DNA of 64,000 nucleotides from Blautia_A aquisgranensis (lineage in GTDB: Bacteria > Bacillota > Clostridia > Lachnospirales > Lachnospiraceae). The notes under the pieces are model-generated. The model saw nothing but the letters and a program-made list of their open reading frames with translations. It ran no database searches and was not told the origin of the DNA. Positions 18,461-26,732 of this stretch are shown here, in pieces; the first letter of the stretch is position 1; the number at the start of each line of letters is the position of its first letter. A program made the position numbers and the translations under genes. The stretch covers positions 1 to 64,000 of the forward strand of contig NZ_JBBMEJ010000011.1 of assembly GCF_040096615.1 (NCBI RefSeq). Reading direction: 5' to 3'.

Positions 18461-18567
18461 GATGATTCCTCCCTGGCCCTGAAAGTCAGAAAACAAAGAA
18501 AACAGGGCTAATTCTTAAGAACTACTATAGCGAATCGTGAAGATTTTGTAAAGAATGGGAATTGCGG

Positions 18568-18596
18568 TGGAAATCTGCGATTATTTGAATTATAAT
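18568..18596 (+). promoter_or_regulatory. promoter of the M18 aminopeptidase gene
   Basis: TGGAAA (18568-18573), a 17-base spacer and a perfect TATAAT (18591-18596), 112 bases before the chosen start. Confidence 0.45.
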
Positions 18597-18708
18597 GTTA
18601 GACAGATTGCAGATAATATGATGAGAAATGAAATCCCACGGAATGAACAGATGCAGAAAATCTGTGGTTCGTGAGATTTCGAAACATATAAGAAAGGTGG
18701 AATATCAT

Positions 18709-20103
18709 ATGGAAAGAAGAAATGCATGGCTTTCTTATAAAGAAGCAGATGAGAATGAAATGGAGAAGCTTGCGAAAGCTTACAGAAATTTTCTTAATAA
18801 AGGAAAAACAGAGCGCGAATGTGTTACAGAGATCATAAAAGAAGCAGAGGCAGCAGGCTATGAGTCCCTTGAGGCGAAGCTTGCAAAAGGCAACGGGATC
18901 AAAGCCGGTGACAAGGTCTATACAGTGGGGATGAAGAAGATCGTTGCTCTGTTTCATGTAGGAGAAGAAGAGCTTTCCAAAGGTATGAGCATTCTTTGCG
19001 CGCACATTGACTCTCCACGTCTGGATATCAAGCAGAATCCGCTCTATGAGGATACAGACCTGGCTTATCTGGATACCCATTATTATGGTGGCGTGAAGAA
19101 ATATCAGTGGGTGACACTTCCTCTTGCCATGCACGGTGTAGTTGCGAAAAAAGACGGCAGCGTTGTTGAAGTCAGTGTGGGAGAGGACGAGGAGGATCCG
19201 GTTCTCTATATTACAGATCTTCTGATCCATTTGGCTGGTAAACAGCTCCAGAAAAAAGCAGCAGAGGTGATCGAGGGAGAGAGTCTCGATATCCTGATCG
19301 GCAGCAGACCGCTGAAAGATCTGCCGGATGATAAGAAAAAAGACGCTGTAAAGCAGAATGTCCTGAAAATCTTAAATGAGAAATACGGCATCGAGGAAGA
19401 AGATTTTCTTTCAGCAGAGCTGGAGATCGTTCCTGCCGGAAAAGCCAGAGAATGTGGACTTGACAGAAGCATGATCGCAGCTTATGGACAGGATGACCGT
19501 GTATGCGCGTACACATCACTTGCTGCAATGCTGGAGATGAATGAAACACCGAAGCGTACCGGATGCTGCCTGCTTGTAGATAAAGAAGAAATCGGAAGTG
19601 TAGGTGCTACAGGCATGCAGTCCAGATTCTTTGAGAACAGTGTGGCAGAGCTTCTGGATGGAATGGATTGCTATTCTGAACTGGCAGTGAGACGAGCACT
19701 TCGCAATTCCAGCATGCTTTCTTCCGATGTAAGTGCAGGCTATGATCCGGCTTACAGCGAAGCTTTTGAGAAAAAGAACGCAGCGTACCTGGGACGAGGT
19801 ATCGTCCTCAATAAATTCACCGGAGCAAGAGGAAAATCCGGTTCCAATGATGCCAATGCCGAGTATGTGGCAAGAGTGCGCCGGATCTTTGATGATCATG
19901 ATGTTGCTTTCCAGACAGCAGAGCTTGGAAAAGTTGATTTTGGCGGCGGTGGAACGATCGCTTACATTGCAGCACTTTATGGAATGGAAGTTATCGACAG
20001 CGGCGTGGCTGTGCTGAGCATGCATTCTCCGTGGGAGGTTACAAGCAAGGCCGATGTATATGAAGCGTATAAAGCATATAAAGCATTTTTACTTGACGCA
20101 TAA
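18709..20103 (+). CDS. M18 family aminopeptidase
   Basis: A 464-residue zinc aminopeptidase of the aminopeptidase I/ApeA type, cytoplasmic, trimming N-terminal (often acidic or hydrophobic) residues from peptides. Family marks include ILCAHIDSPRLDIK near residue 100 (first His/Asp ligands), LLVDKEEIGSVGATG (catalytic Glu pair) and MHSPWEV near the C-terminus (last His). Start at 18709: AGAAAGGTGG precedes this ATG, whereas the ATG 81 bases upstream has no binding site. A strong terminator follows before the export operon. Confidence 0.9.
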   Translation: MERRNAWLSYKEADENEMEKLAKAYRNFLNKGKTERECVTEIIKEAEAAGYESLEAKLAKGNGIKAGDKVYTVGMKKIVALFHVGEEELSKGMSILCAHIDSPRLDIKQNPLYEDTDLAYLDTHYYGGVKKYQWVTLPLAMHGVVAKKDGSVVEVSVGEDEEDPVLYITDLLIHLAGKQLQKKAAEVIEGESLDILIGSRPLKDLPDDKKKDAVKQNVLKILNEKYGIEEEDFLSAELEIVPAGKARECGLDRSMIAAYGQDDRVCAYTSLAAMLEMNETPKRTGCCLLVDKEEIGSVGATGMQSRFFENSVAELLDGMDCYSELAVRRALRNSSMLSSDVSAGYDPAYSEAFEKKNAAYLGRGIVLNKFTGARGKSGSNDANAEYVARVRRIFDDHDVAFQTAELGKVDFGGGGTIAYIAALYGMEVIDSGVAVLSMHSPWEVTSKADVYEAYKAYKAFLLDA

Positions 20104-20202
20104 AAATCAAAAGGAAAGATTGTTCTGAAAAAAGATTCGTATCTGAAGTTATTCAGAGATCTGTTTCGTTATATAGAAATGAACGGGAATTTTCCCGGAA
20201 AG

Positions 20203-20256
20203 AACAGAGCAGTATAAAGATTAAGTTTCCCCTGCAGATACTGCTCTGTTTTTTTA
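20203..20256 (+). terminator. strong terminator just upstream of the export operon
   Basis: AACAGAGCAGTAT (20203-20215) pairs perfectly with ATACTGCTCTGTT (20238-20250), followed by TTTTTT. It ends only 4 bases before the AAGGAG of the next gene. It terminates the aminopeptidase transcript, and could act as an attenuator if the operon promoter lies upstream. Confidence 0.85.
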
Positions 20257-20272
20257 TTAAAAGGAGTTGTTT

Positions 20273-20980
20273 ATGGAAGAAGCACTTGTACGGGTGGAAG
20301 ATATCTGTAAGATTTATAATCCTGGAGAAAATGAGGTAAGGGCGCTGGATCATGTAAGCCTGGAAATACATAAAGGTGAATTTGTGGCTATTATCGGGCA
20401 GTCCGGTTCCGGAAAATCCACGTTTATGAATATGCTGGGCTGTCTGGATGTTCCTACCTCCGGTAAATATTATCTGAATGGAACCGATGTATCTACCATG
20501 AAGGATAATGAGCTTTCTGTGATCCGAAATAAGGAAATCGGCTTTATTTTTCAGGGATTTAACCTGATCGCCAATCTCACAGCGCTGGAGAACGTAGAGC
20601 TTCCGCTGATCTATCGCGGAATCGACAGAAAAACAAGGAGAAAGCTTGCGGTGGAATCACTGAAAAAAGTCGGCCTTGAGAAGCGTATGGATCATAAACC
20701 AAGCGAAATGTCAGGTGGACAGCAGCAGAGAGTGGCTATTGCAAGAGCTATCGCTGCGAAGCCACCGGTGATCCTGGCAGATGAGCCGACGGGAAACCTG
20801 GATTCCGCTTCCAGCAGAGAGATCATGGAAATCCTTAAAGATATGCACAGATCAGGAGAAACGCTGATTCTGATCACCCATGATAATGGAATCGCAGCAC
20901 AGGCGAAAAGAGTTGTCCGTATTATGGATGGAAGGATCGAATCGGACATGATCAACGAGGAGTACGTTGAGGAGGCATAA
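20273..20980 (+). CDS. ABC transporter ATP-binding protein, MacB/LolD type
   Basis: A 235-residue ATPase. Walker A GQSGSGKST, Q-loop IFQGFNLIANLTALENVELPL, signature MSGGQQQR, Walker B VILADEPTGNLDS and switch His in LITHD are all intact. The LENVELPL and DEPTGNLD wording is typical of the MacB/LolD/FtsE group that works with extracellular-loop permeases. AAGGAG lies 6 bases before the ATG at 20273. It is the first gene of a three-gene operon with an adaptor and a permease, so it probably powers export of a peptide, toxin or drug. Confidence 0.92.
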   Translation: MEEALVRVEDICKIYNPGENEVRALDHVSLEIHKGEFVAIIGQSGSGKSTFMNMLGCLDVPTSGKYYLNGTDVSTMKDNELSVIRNKEIGFIFQGFNLIANLTALENVELPLIYRGIDRKTRRKLAVESLKKVGLEKRMDHKPSEMSGGQQQRVAIARAIAAKPPVILADEPTGNLDSASSREIMEILKDMHRSGETLILITHDNGIAAQAKRVVRIMDGRIESDMINEEYVEEA

Positions 20981-20987
20981 ATTAAAA

Positions 20988-22808
20988 ATGAAAAAAGGGA
21001 AAAAGATTGCAATCGGTGTAGTTGTAGTGGCTGTTGTAGCCGGAGGTATTTATTCAGTAACCGGTGGCGCAGGCGGAGGAGAGCAGGTGCCACAGGTCAC
21101 GGTTACAAAGGCTGCGACCGGGGATGTGGAAGAAATTGTGGATGCGACCGGTACAGTGGTCAGCGATGAGCAGAAAACATTTTATTCACCGGTAAATGCA
21201 CAGATAAAAAATGTATCCTTTGCAGAGGGCGATTCTGTCAAAAAAGGAACAAAGCTTGTAGAGTTCGAGTTAAAGGATCTTGAACGCGACAATACGAAAG
21301 CAGAGCTGAATGTAAAATCCGGGCAGTACGATTATGAAAATACGATCAATAAATCTGATCAGGCTGAACAGAAACAGAACGATGCGAAAGCCAAGGCAGG
21401 AAGCCTGGAGCAGCAGGTGAAGGATAAAGAGAATTATATTGCATCCCTGAAATCCCAGCTGGCTTCTGTTCAGGCCCAGGCGGCGGCGGATGCCCAGGCT
21501 GCAGCGAAAGCGCAGGCAGAGCAGGCGGCAGCAGATGCCCAGGCTAAGGCGGAAGAGCAGGCGGCGCAGGAGGCAGAAATCCAGAGAGCATATGCAGAGG
21601 CGTTGACTACATATCAGAATAAAACCCTCCCGGACTATCAGAAGGAGCTTGGGGAGCTGAATACTGCTTATGTTAAAGCACAGAGCGACTATAATCAGGC
21701 AGACACCGCTTATCAGATGGCTTTTGCCCAGTGGCAGGCAGATTCTTCCGATGAGAATGCGGCAGCCCTTGAGGAAGCAGAAAGCACAAAAAGCCAGGCA
21801 GAAATCGACTGCCAGCAGGCAAAAGAAGCCTACGAGGATAAAAAGGCGAATGCGCCGAAAATGCCGGAGTATTCGGATTACAGCAATGTCGGACAGAAAG
21901 ATTTTGTTACAGACGGAACCGGAGAGTCTGACGGAGATTTTTCGGATCAGGGTACCGGCACAACGGATGGTACAACAGATTCGGTAACTGCTTCTGTGGA
22001 TACATCTGGTATTGAAAATGCCATTGAGCAGGCAAGCTCAGATCTGGCAGAGCTTCAGTCAGATCTTGCAACACAGAAATCCATTGCAGAGGCAGACGCT
22101 ACGAGCCTTACCAAAGAAGAAAAAGAAAAGCTCCGCATTACCAACAACCTTACAGAGCTGGATGCGAAATCTGCAAAGGAGCTTGTAGCTGAAGGTAAGA
22201 AAGGAATTTCCGCAGATTTTAATGGCGTTATCTCAAAATCAGCCGTGCAGCAGGGCGCTACTGTGACACAGGGTATGGAGCTTTTTACCCTGCAGAGCAC
22301 AGACGAGGTAAGCGTTGATATTAATGTGTCCAAATATGATTATGCAAAAGTAAAAGCAGGTCAGAAAGCAGACATTACGATCGGTGATAAGAAATACACC
22401 GGAAAAGTAACGAAGATCAGTCATATTGCCACCACTAATGAAAAAGGCTCCACGCTGATCTCAGCTACAGTCAGCATTGATAAGCCGGACGAAGATATTT
22501 TTCTTGGAGTTGATGCAAAGGTTAAGATCTATGCGGAAAAAGCAGAGGATGTTGTGACACTTCCGGCAGGTGTTGTAAATATTGGAAAGAGTGGTTCTTT
22601 CTGTTATGTACTGAAAGATGGAGTGATCACGAAACAGGACATTACAACTGGCATCAGCTCCGAGGATTCTGTTGAGATCACAGATGGAATCAAAGCCGGT
22701 GATGAGGTCATTGAGGATCTTGGTTCCCTGGAAGAGGGAATGACTGCGGAGGCTGCACCAGCAGAAGGTGACAGCGCAGCAGCGACAGGAGAGACTGCAG
22801 ATGAGTAA
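20988..22808 (+). CDS. efflux adaptor (membrane fusion protein, HlyD/MacA-like)
   Basis: A 606-residue membrane-anchored adaptor. Residues 5-25 are one N-terminal membrane helix. Barrel-sandwich halves flank the coiled coil (TGTVVSDEQKTFYSPVNAQI and ISADFNGVISKSAVQQGATV). A long Ala/Gln-rich coiled coil covers about residues 120-300, followed by an acidic Gly/Thr linker, which makes the protein longer than a typical MacA (about 370-400). The C-terminal beta-barrel resembles RND/MacA adaptors. The ATG at 20988 has GAGGAGG upstream and follows the ATPase stop by 7 bases. It overlaps the permease gene by 8 bases, so the three are made together. Confidence 0.88.
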   Translation: MKKGKKIAIGVVVVAVVAGGIYSVTGGAGGGEQVPQVTVTKAATGDVEEIVDATGTVVSDEQKTFYSPVNAQIKNVSFAEGDSVKKGTKLVEFELKDLERDNTKAELNVKSGQYDYENTINKSDQAEQKQNDAKAKAGSLEQQVKDKENYIASLKSQLASVQAQAAADAQAAAKAQAEQAAADAQAKAEEQAAQEAEIQRAYAEALTTYQNKTLPDYQKELGELNTAYVKAQSDYNQADTAYQMAFAQWQADSSDENAAALEEAESTKSQAEIDCQQAKEAYEDKKANAPKMPEYSDYSNVGQKDFVTDGTGESDGDFSDQGTGTTDGTTDSVTASVDTSGIENAIEQASSDLAELQSDLATQKSIAEADATSLTKEEKEKLRITNNLTELDAKSAKELVAEGKKGISADFNGVISKSAVQQGATVTQGMELFTLQSTDEVSVDINVSKYDYAKVKAGQKADITIGDKKYTGKVTKISHIATTNEKGSTLISATVSIDKPDEDIFLGVDAKVKIYAEKAEDVVTLPAGVVNIGKSGSFCYVLKDGVITKQDITTGISSEDSVEITDGIKAGDEVIEDLGSLEEGMTAEAAPAEGDSAAATGETADE

Positions 22809-24033
22809 CATTTATGAATATATTAAAATGGCGATTCACAATATCATGGCGAATAAGGGAAGATCTTTTCTTACCATGCTTGGTATCATCATTGGTATCG
22901 CATCTGTGATCGCCATTGTCTCCATCGGTGAAGGTACCAAGAACCAGATGAACAGTGAGATTGATGATATCGGCGGTGGCCAGATCGCAGTTTACTGCAG
23001 CGATGAGGCTAATCAGGATCAGGTATGGATCGAGCCGGGGGACATTGATGCTGTACGGGATCTGGATGAGGTGGAAGGTGTCAATGTTTCGGATTCCTAT
23101 ATGGGTGAAACCGTTACCGGAAAAGGTAATTTCACACTGACAGTAAATGGCGAGGCGCAGGATGCAAAGCTTGTGGACAATGCTGCCATGAAATACGGAA
23201 GCTATTTCGGGGAAAAAGAAGTCGAGGAAGGAAAGAATGTGTGCGTTCTTTCGGATTCTGATGCAAAAAGGCTTTTCGGAACCGATGATGTGGTGGGAAT
23301 GACACTGGATATTACCTGTTATGATCTCACAAAAACCTTCCGCATCTGTGGCGTTACGACCCAGAAGGAGAACGGAACCTTTGTCAGCTATACATACGAT
23401 GGCATGCCTGTAACTGTAAATGTGCCGTATACAGCTATGGATGATTTTACAGGCAGCAGTGGTGAATTTTACCAGATCACGGTTCTGGCAGACAAAAGTC
23501 TGGATTCTCAGATCGTAGCAGATAAGATTGTGAATCTTCTGGAAAGACGGCACCAGAGTGCCGGAGACAATTATTTCCAGGTACAGAGTTTCCAGGATAT
23601 TATGAAGTCCATGAATCAGATGCTGGGAATGGTTACAGCATTTATTTCCTTTGTTGCGGGAATTTCTCTGCTGGTCGGTGGTATCGGAGTTATGAACATT
23701 ATGCTGGTCTCCGTGACTGAGCGTACCCGTGAGATCGGTATCCGTAAATCCCTTGGTGCAAAAACTTCCTCCATTATGATGCAGTTCCTGGCTGAGGCAG
23801 CGATCCTTACCATCATGGGTGGTATTATCGGTATTATTCTGGGAATCGCAGGCGGTCATGTGATCTGTGCGGTGATCAGCGCCAGCATGGAGATGAAGAT
23901 TACACCGGGAATCAATGTGGGAACGATTCTGGCTGCAACTCTGTTCTCCTGTGCAGTAGGAGTATTCTTCGGAATCTATCCGGCAAGAAAGGCTGCCAAG
24001 CTCAGCCCGATCGAAGCGTTACGGAGTAATTAA
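22801..24033 (+). CDS. ABC transporter permease, MacB family
   Basis: A 410-residue permease with the MacB layout: one N-terminal helix (GRSFLTMLGIIIGIASVIAI), a large extracytoplasmic domain (about residues 45-270), then three C-terminal helices. The family motif VTERTREIGIRKSLGA lies before the last two helices, and the end PARKAAKLSPIEALR is the standard MacB/FtsX terminus. The start ATG at 22801 overlaps the end of the adaptor gene (ATGAGTAA). The substrate is unknown; MacB-type systems move peptides, lipids or antibiotics across the membrane. Confidence 0.92.
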   Translation: MSNIYEYIKMAIHNIMANKGRSFLTMLGIIIGIASVIAIVSIGEGTKNQMNSEIDDIGGGQIAVYCSDEANQDQVWIEPGDIDAVRDLDEVEGVNVSDSYMGETVTGKGNFTLTVNGEAQDAKLVDNAAMKYGSYFGEKEVEEGKNVCVLSDSDAKRLFGTDDVVGMTLDITCYDLTKTFRICGVTTQKENGTFVSYTYDGMPVTVNVPYTAMDDFTGSSGEFYQITVLADKSLDSQIVADKIVNLLERRHQSAGDNYFQVQSFQDIMKSMNQMLGMVTAFISFVAGISLLVGGIGVMNIMLVSVTERTREIGIRKSLGAKTSSIMMQFLAEAAILTIMGGIIGIILGIAGGHVICAVISASMEMKITPGINVGTILAATLFSCAVGVFFGIYPARKAAKLSPIEALRSN

Positions 24034-24106
24034 ACTGTTGCTTTTGCATCAAAAAAAACAATAAAAAATATTTTTGAAAAAAAATAAAAAAACTTTCAAA
24101 AAACCC

Positions 24107-24135
24107 TTGACATTTTAATGGTCTTAGAGTATCAT
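24107..24135 (+). promoter_or_regulatory. promoter of tRNA-Arg
   Basis: TTGACA (24107-24112), a 17-base spacer and TATCAT (24130-24135) stand 56 bases before the tRNA. Confidence 0.65.
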
Positions 24136-24190
24136 ACATATTGTTGCAGCGGTGATACGAAATATCACTTAAGAAAAGAAGCAACAAGAT

Positions 24191-24264
24191 GTGCGTTTAG
24201 CTCAGCTGGATAGAGCGTTTGGCTACGGACCAAAAGGTCGGGGGTTCGAATCCTCTAACGCACG
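24191..24264 (+). tRNA. tRNA-Arg (ACG)
   Basis: The acceptor GTGCGTT pairs with AACGCAC. The anticodon ACG is at 24225-24227 in the loop CTACGGA, the T-loop is GTTCGAATC and the discriminator is G. CCA is not encoded. Its A34 would be edited to inosine by TadA. An accessory stretch of genes starts right after it. Confidence 0.96.
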
Positions 24265-24275
24265 TTAATAAAAGA

Positions 24276-24307
24276 ACGAGGCAGAGCATGAAGCTCTGCC
24301 TTGTTTT
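24276..24307 (+). terminator. terminator after tRNA-Arg
   Basis: GGCAGAGC (24280-24287) pairs with GCTCTGCC (24293-24300). The stem extends outward to about 12 bp and is followed by TTGTTTT. Confidence 0.8.
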
Positions 24308-24350
24308 CGGTTTAATTGCAGAATGAATTAAAAAAGGGAATTGTTAACAA

Positions 24351-24382
24351 AAAAGGTCAGGATATGAAATCCTGATCTTTTT
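24351..24382 (+). terminator. second hairpin with T-run downstream of tRNA-Arg
   Basis: AGGTCAGGAT pairs with ATCCTGATCT (one G-U) over a short ATGAA loop and is followed by TTTTT. It gives a tandem terminator, or a leader element of the next gene. Confidence 0.65.
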
Positions 24383-24485
24383 GGCGTTCGAGGAAAATTA
24401 TCTGGTGAAATGGATGGATTTGTGAGATAATTTTTTTAGGTGCAAAATTAAAAAACAGATTTATAGAAAATAGCGAGGAATAATT

Positions 24486-24926
24486 ATGTTAAATGTATAT
24501 CTGGGAAAAATGGATGAAGCAATTTATTATCCTCCGACTTATTTTGATAATCGCTATGAGGATGAGTGGATCACAGACAAACGATCCGTTGAAATGATCA
24601 GAAATGTGGATCAATCGGAAGTAATCAGTCCGCATTTAATTGAAAGCCCGGTATTAGGGCCTATTTCACCAAAAGAATTATCCGGTGGGGTAAAAACACT
24701 TTTATTAATGTTATTCGATGATACCGGTAAAGTATTTAATGCGTCTGCATGTGGAGATAACTGTGCAAAATGGATTTTGAAAATTGCCAGAAAAAAAGAG
24801 CTGACGATCAATCTTCGCCATATTATGGAATTTGGAGATGATGAATTTGAAATAAAGATATTAAATACAGGAAATGTGGTTCATAATATGCTGGAGTTTA
24901 TTAATATTGCAGGAATGTATGTGTAA
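24486..24926 (+). CDS. DUF4869 domain-containing protein
   Basis: A 146-residue soluble protein that I recognise as DUF4869, a family with no known function. It opens MLNVYLGKMDEAIYYP; the middle KELSGGVKTLLLMLFD and the NASACGDNCAKW stretch are characteristic. There are no membrane segments and no catalytic motif that I can name. It lies 11 bases (stop to preferred start) before a P-loop protein on the same strand, so the two are very likely one operon. GAGGAATA precedes its ATG. The base composition is more A+T-rich than the flanking export operon, as in acquired genes. Confidence 0.75.
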   Translation: MLNVYLGKMDEAIYYPPTYFDNRYEDEWITDKRSVEMIRNVDQSEVISPHLIESPVLGPISPKELSGGVKTLLLMLFDDTGKVFNASACGDNCAKWILKIARKKELTINLRHIMEFGDDEFEIKILNTGNVVHNMLEFINIAGMYV

Positions 24927-24937
24927 GGTGAATGGGT

Positions 24938-25915
24938 ATGAAAGGTTTGCATAAAGTTATTGTACAGAATAACCGGCTGCATTATGAATTTGAGATAAAA
25001 AGAAATATTACAATTATTCAGGGAAACAGTGCCACTGGAAAAACTACGTTGATCAATATGCTGCGTCAGGCAGAAAATCTTGGAGAATCCAGTGGAATTG
25101 ATATAAGTTGCGATGTTCCATGCAGAGTTTTGGAAGGTAGAAACTGGAAAGTGATTCTTGAAAATATTTCAGAAAGCATTATTTTTATTGATGAGGAAAA
25201 TACGTTTATCAATACGGAGGAGTTTGCTTCTGCTATTCAGGGCACAGATAATTATTATGTATTAATAACCAGGGAAAATCTTTATAATTTGCCATATAGT
25301 GTAGAAGAGATTTACGGTCTGTATTCTTCAGGAAAATATCAAAATACGCGAAAAATATATCAGCAGATGTACAGAATCTATTCTGGAGAAAATTTTATGC
25401 CTGTAGAACCGGAGAAATTAATTGTGGAAGACTCGAACTCGGGATATGATTTTTTTGAAAATGTCAGCAAGGAAAATCAAATGGAATGTGAAAGCGCACA
25501 TGGAAAGACTAAGATTTTTGGAATGTTGCAAAAAGATGATGAACGACAGATCTGTGTAATTGCAGATGGTGCAGCAATTGGCGCAGAAATGAACAGATTA
25601 TATAAACAGTGTCAAAAAAAGAAAAACATTCATTTATATTTACCGGAATCATTTGAATGGCTCATTCTGAATTCCGGAATACTTAAAGAAAAATTGATTC
25701 GTGAAATATTGAAAGAACCAGAAAACTATATAGACAGCAAAGATTTTTTCAGTTGGGAAAGATATTTTACCCGGCTGTTAACTGAAAGAACGGAAAATAC
25801 GTATTGGAAGTATAAAAAATCAAGACTGAATGAAGTGTATCTTCATGAAAAAAATAAAAATCTTATTCTGGAAAGTATTCAGGGGATAAAATTTGGGGAT
25901 TCAAAAGGTGAATAA
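24938..25915 (+). CDS. P-loop ATPase-like protein, partner of DUF4869
   Basis: About 325 residues, function unknown. A Walker A motif (GNSATGKT) sits at residues 29-36. A Walker B-like stretch SIIFIDEEN ends in D85-E86, followed by a sensor-like YYVLITREN. No ABC signature separates them. The C-terminal half holds ICVIADGAAIGAEM and NIHLYLPESFEWLIL, faintly like a TOPRIM-type strand-loop, but no DxD pair is seen. The ATG at 24938 is preferred over one at 24932, because AAGGTG (24925-24930) is too close to the latter. A+T-rich, next to tRNA-Arg and followed by decayed genes. A conflict or mobile-element role is possible but unproven. Confidence 0.65.
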   Translation: MKGLHKVIVQNNRLHYEFEIKRNITIIQGNSATGKTTLINMLRQAENLGESSGIDISCDVPCRVLEGRNWKVILENISESIIFIDEENTFINTEEFASAIQGTDNYYVLITRENLYNLPYSVEEIYGLYSSGKYQNTRKIYQQMYRIYSGENFMPVEPEKLIVEDSNSGYDFFENVSKENQMECESAHGKTKIFGMLQKDDERQICVIADGAAIGAEMNRLYKQCQKKKNIHLYLPESFEWLILNSGILKEKLIREILKEPENYIDSKDFFSWERYFTRLLTERTENTYWKYKKSRLNEVYLHEKNKNLILESIQGIKFGDSKGE

Positions 25916-26051
25916 GTATCAGTAAGAAAAGGTAATGCCGGGGGATGTCTGGAGAGATATGGAAAAATTAAACTATTAGCAAGCTAAAACGTTGTGTTTC
26001 AAAACATAAGTATACCCGGAAGGTATTTACTATTATCCGTAAAGGAATGGT

Positions 26052-26213
26052 ATTAGTATAGAAGAGGGAGATCTTGTCAGAGAAGCCGCTAAATTAATGG
26101 GATATGCCGAGTTGGAACCGGTGTTGCAGCTCTGTTCGAAAAAGCATTAAAGTTAGGTAGCAAAAATGGACGTCTTATTAAGCATGATTCAAGGTGGCAC
26201 TAACAGATAATGG
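26052..26213 (+). pseudogene. remnant resembling the C-terminal DUF3320-like domain of large helicases
   Basis: In one frame the DNA reads GIEEGDLVREAAKLMGYA. It then continues sensibly only in another frame, as VGTGVAALFEKALKLG followed by NGRLIKHDSRW. Joined, this resembles the winged-helix DUF3320 region at the end of DUF4011/superfamily-1 helicases. A single-base frameshift lies near 26105. No start codon or upstream part of such a gene is present, so it is a relic. Confidence 0.35.
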
Positions 26214-26436
26214 TAATGACTTTGCAAAACATCTGGTAAACAGTATGGTATATGAAGAAATGCCTTCAGAAAAATTAAAGGTCGCATCTAATAGCGTTAA
26301 AACGTTAGCTTCTGAATTTGGCGAAAAAAGTGAAAAAACAAAAGAAACAGTAAAAAAGCGTGCAATTGATAAGATTACTAATTGTGACAACAACTGTAAA
26401 TTTTATATGACATGTTCACATGTAAATGCTCAATAA
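26194..26436 (+). CDS. unrecognised short open frame at the end of the decayed stretch
   Basis: 80 residues from a GTG, with a Lys/Glu-rich helix-forming middle and a Cys-containing end (NCDNNCKFYMTCSH). There is no convincing ribosome binding site. Its N-terminus looks like the continuation of the broken upstream fragment (LTDNGNDF after HDSRW), so it may just be the tail of a pseudogene. I do not recognise a family. Confidence 0.25.
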   Translation: MALTDNGNDFAKHLVNSMVYEEMPSEKLKVASNSVKTLASEFGEKSEKTKETVKKRAIDKITNCDNNCKFYMTCSHVNAQ

Positions 26437-26473
26437 ATGGATACAGATATTTTACGACAGGAGGAAAAACAAA

Positions 26474-26704
26474 ATGCCAGGATACCTGATCAAAGACACA
26501 ACAAAAGAAGAAAGAAAACAGATCGTAGAGGAGTCTCTGGGAAATATTGCAGCGAACTGTGACGGCTGTATGTCAGGGCTTGCAGATATGTACCAGGATT
26601 ATATCGATGGAAAGAAGGAAATCCGGGACATCAATATGGAGTTTAATGCCAGATATGTCCGGGGAGATATGGATAAAGAAGAAAAAAGAAGCTGTCCGAT
26701 ATAA
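26474..26704 (+). CDS. small conserved-looking hypothetical protein
   Basis: 76 residues starting MPGYLIKDTTKEERKQIV. It has two close cysteines (CDGC), an aromatic YQDYIDGKKEI stretch and a charged end (KRSCPI). The pattern resembles short proteins I have seen in many Lachnospiraceae genomes, but I cannot give a function. The ATG at 26474 has GGAGG 9 bases upstream, so it is probably translated. It lies between the decayed fragment and the AlbA_2 pseudogene, and shares the island's isolation from housekeeping genes. Confidence 0.6.
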   Translation: MPGYLIKDTTKEERKQIVEESLGNIAANCDGCMSGLADMYQDYIDGKKEIRDINMEFNARYVRGDMDKEEKRSCPI

Positions 26705-26732
26705 AATTTTGTAAGGAGCGGGAGGCGTTTGA

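Noticed and set aside
20960..20987. Start of the efflux adaptor at an upstream codon within the ATPase gene
   Set aside because: The ribosome binding site GAGGAGG is correctly spaced only for the ATG at 20988, where the basic membrane-anchor sequence begins.
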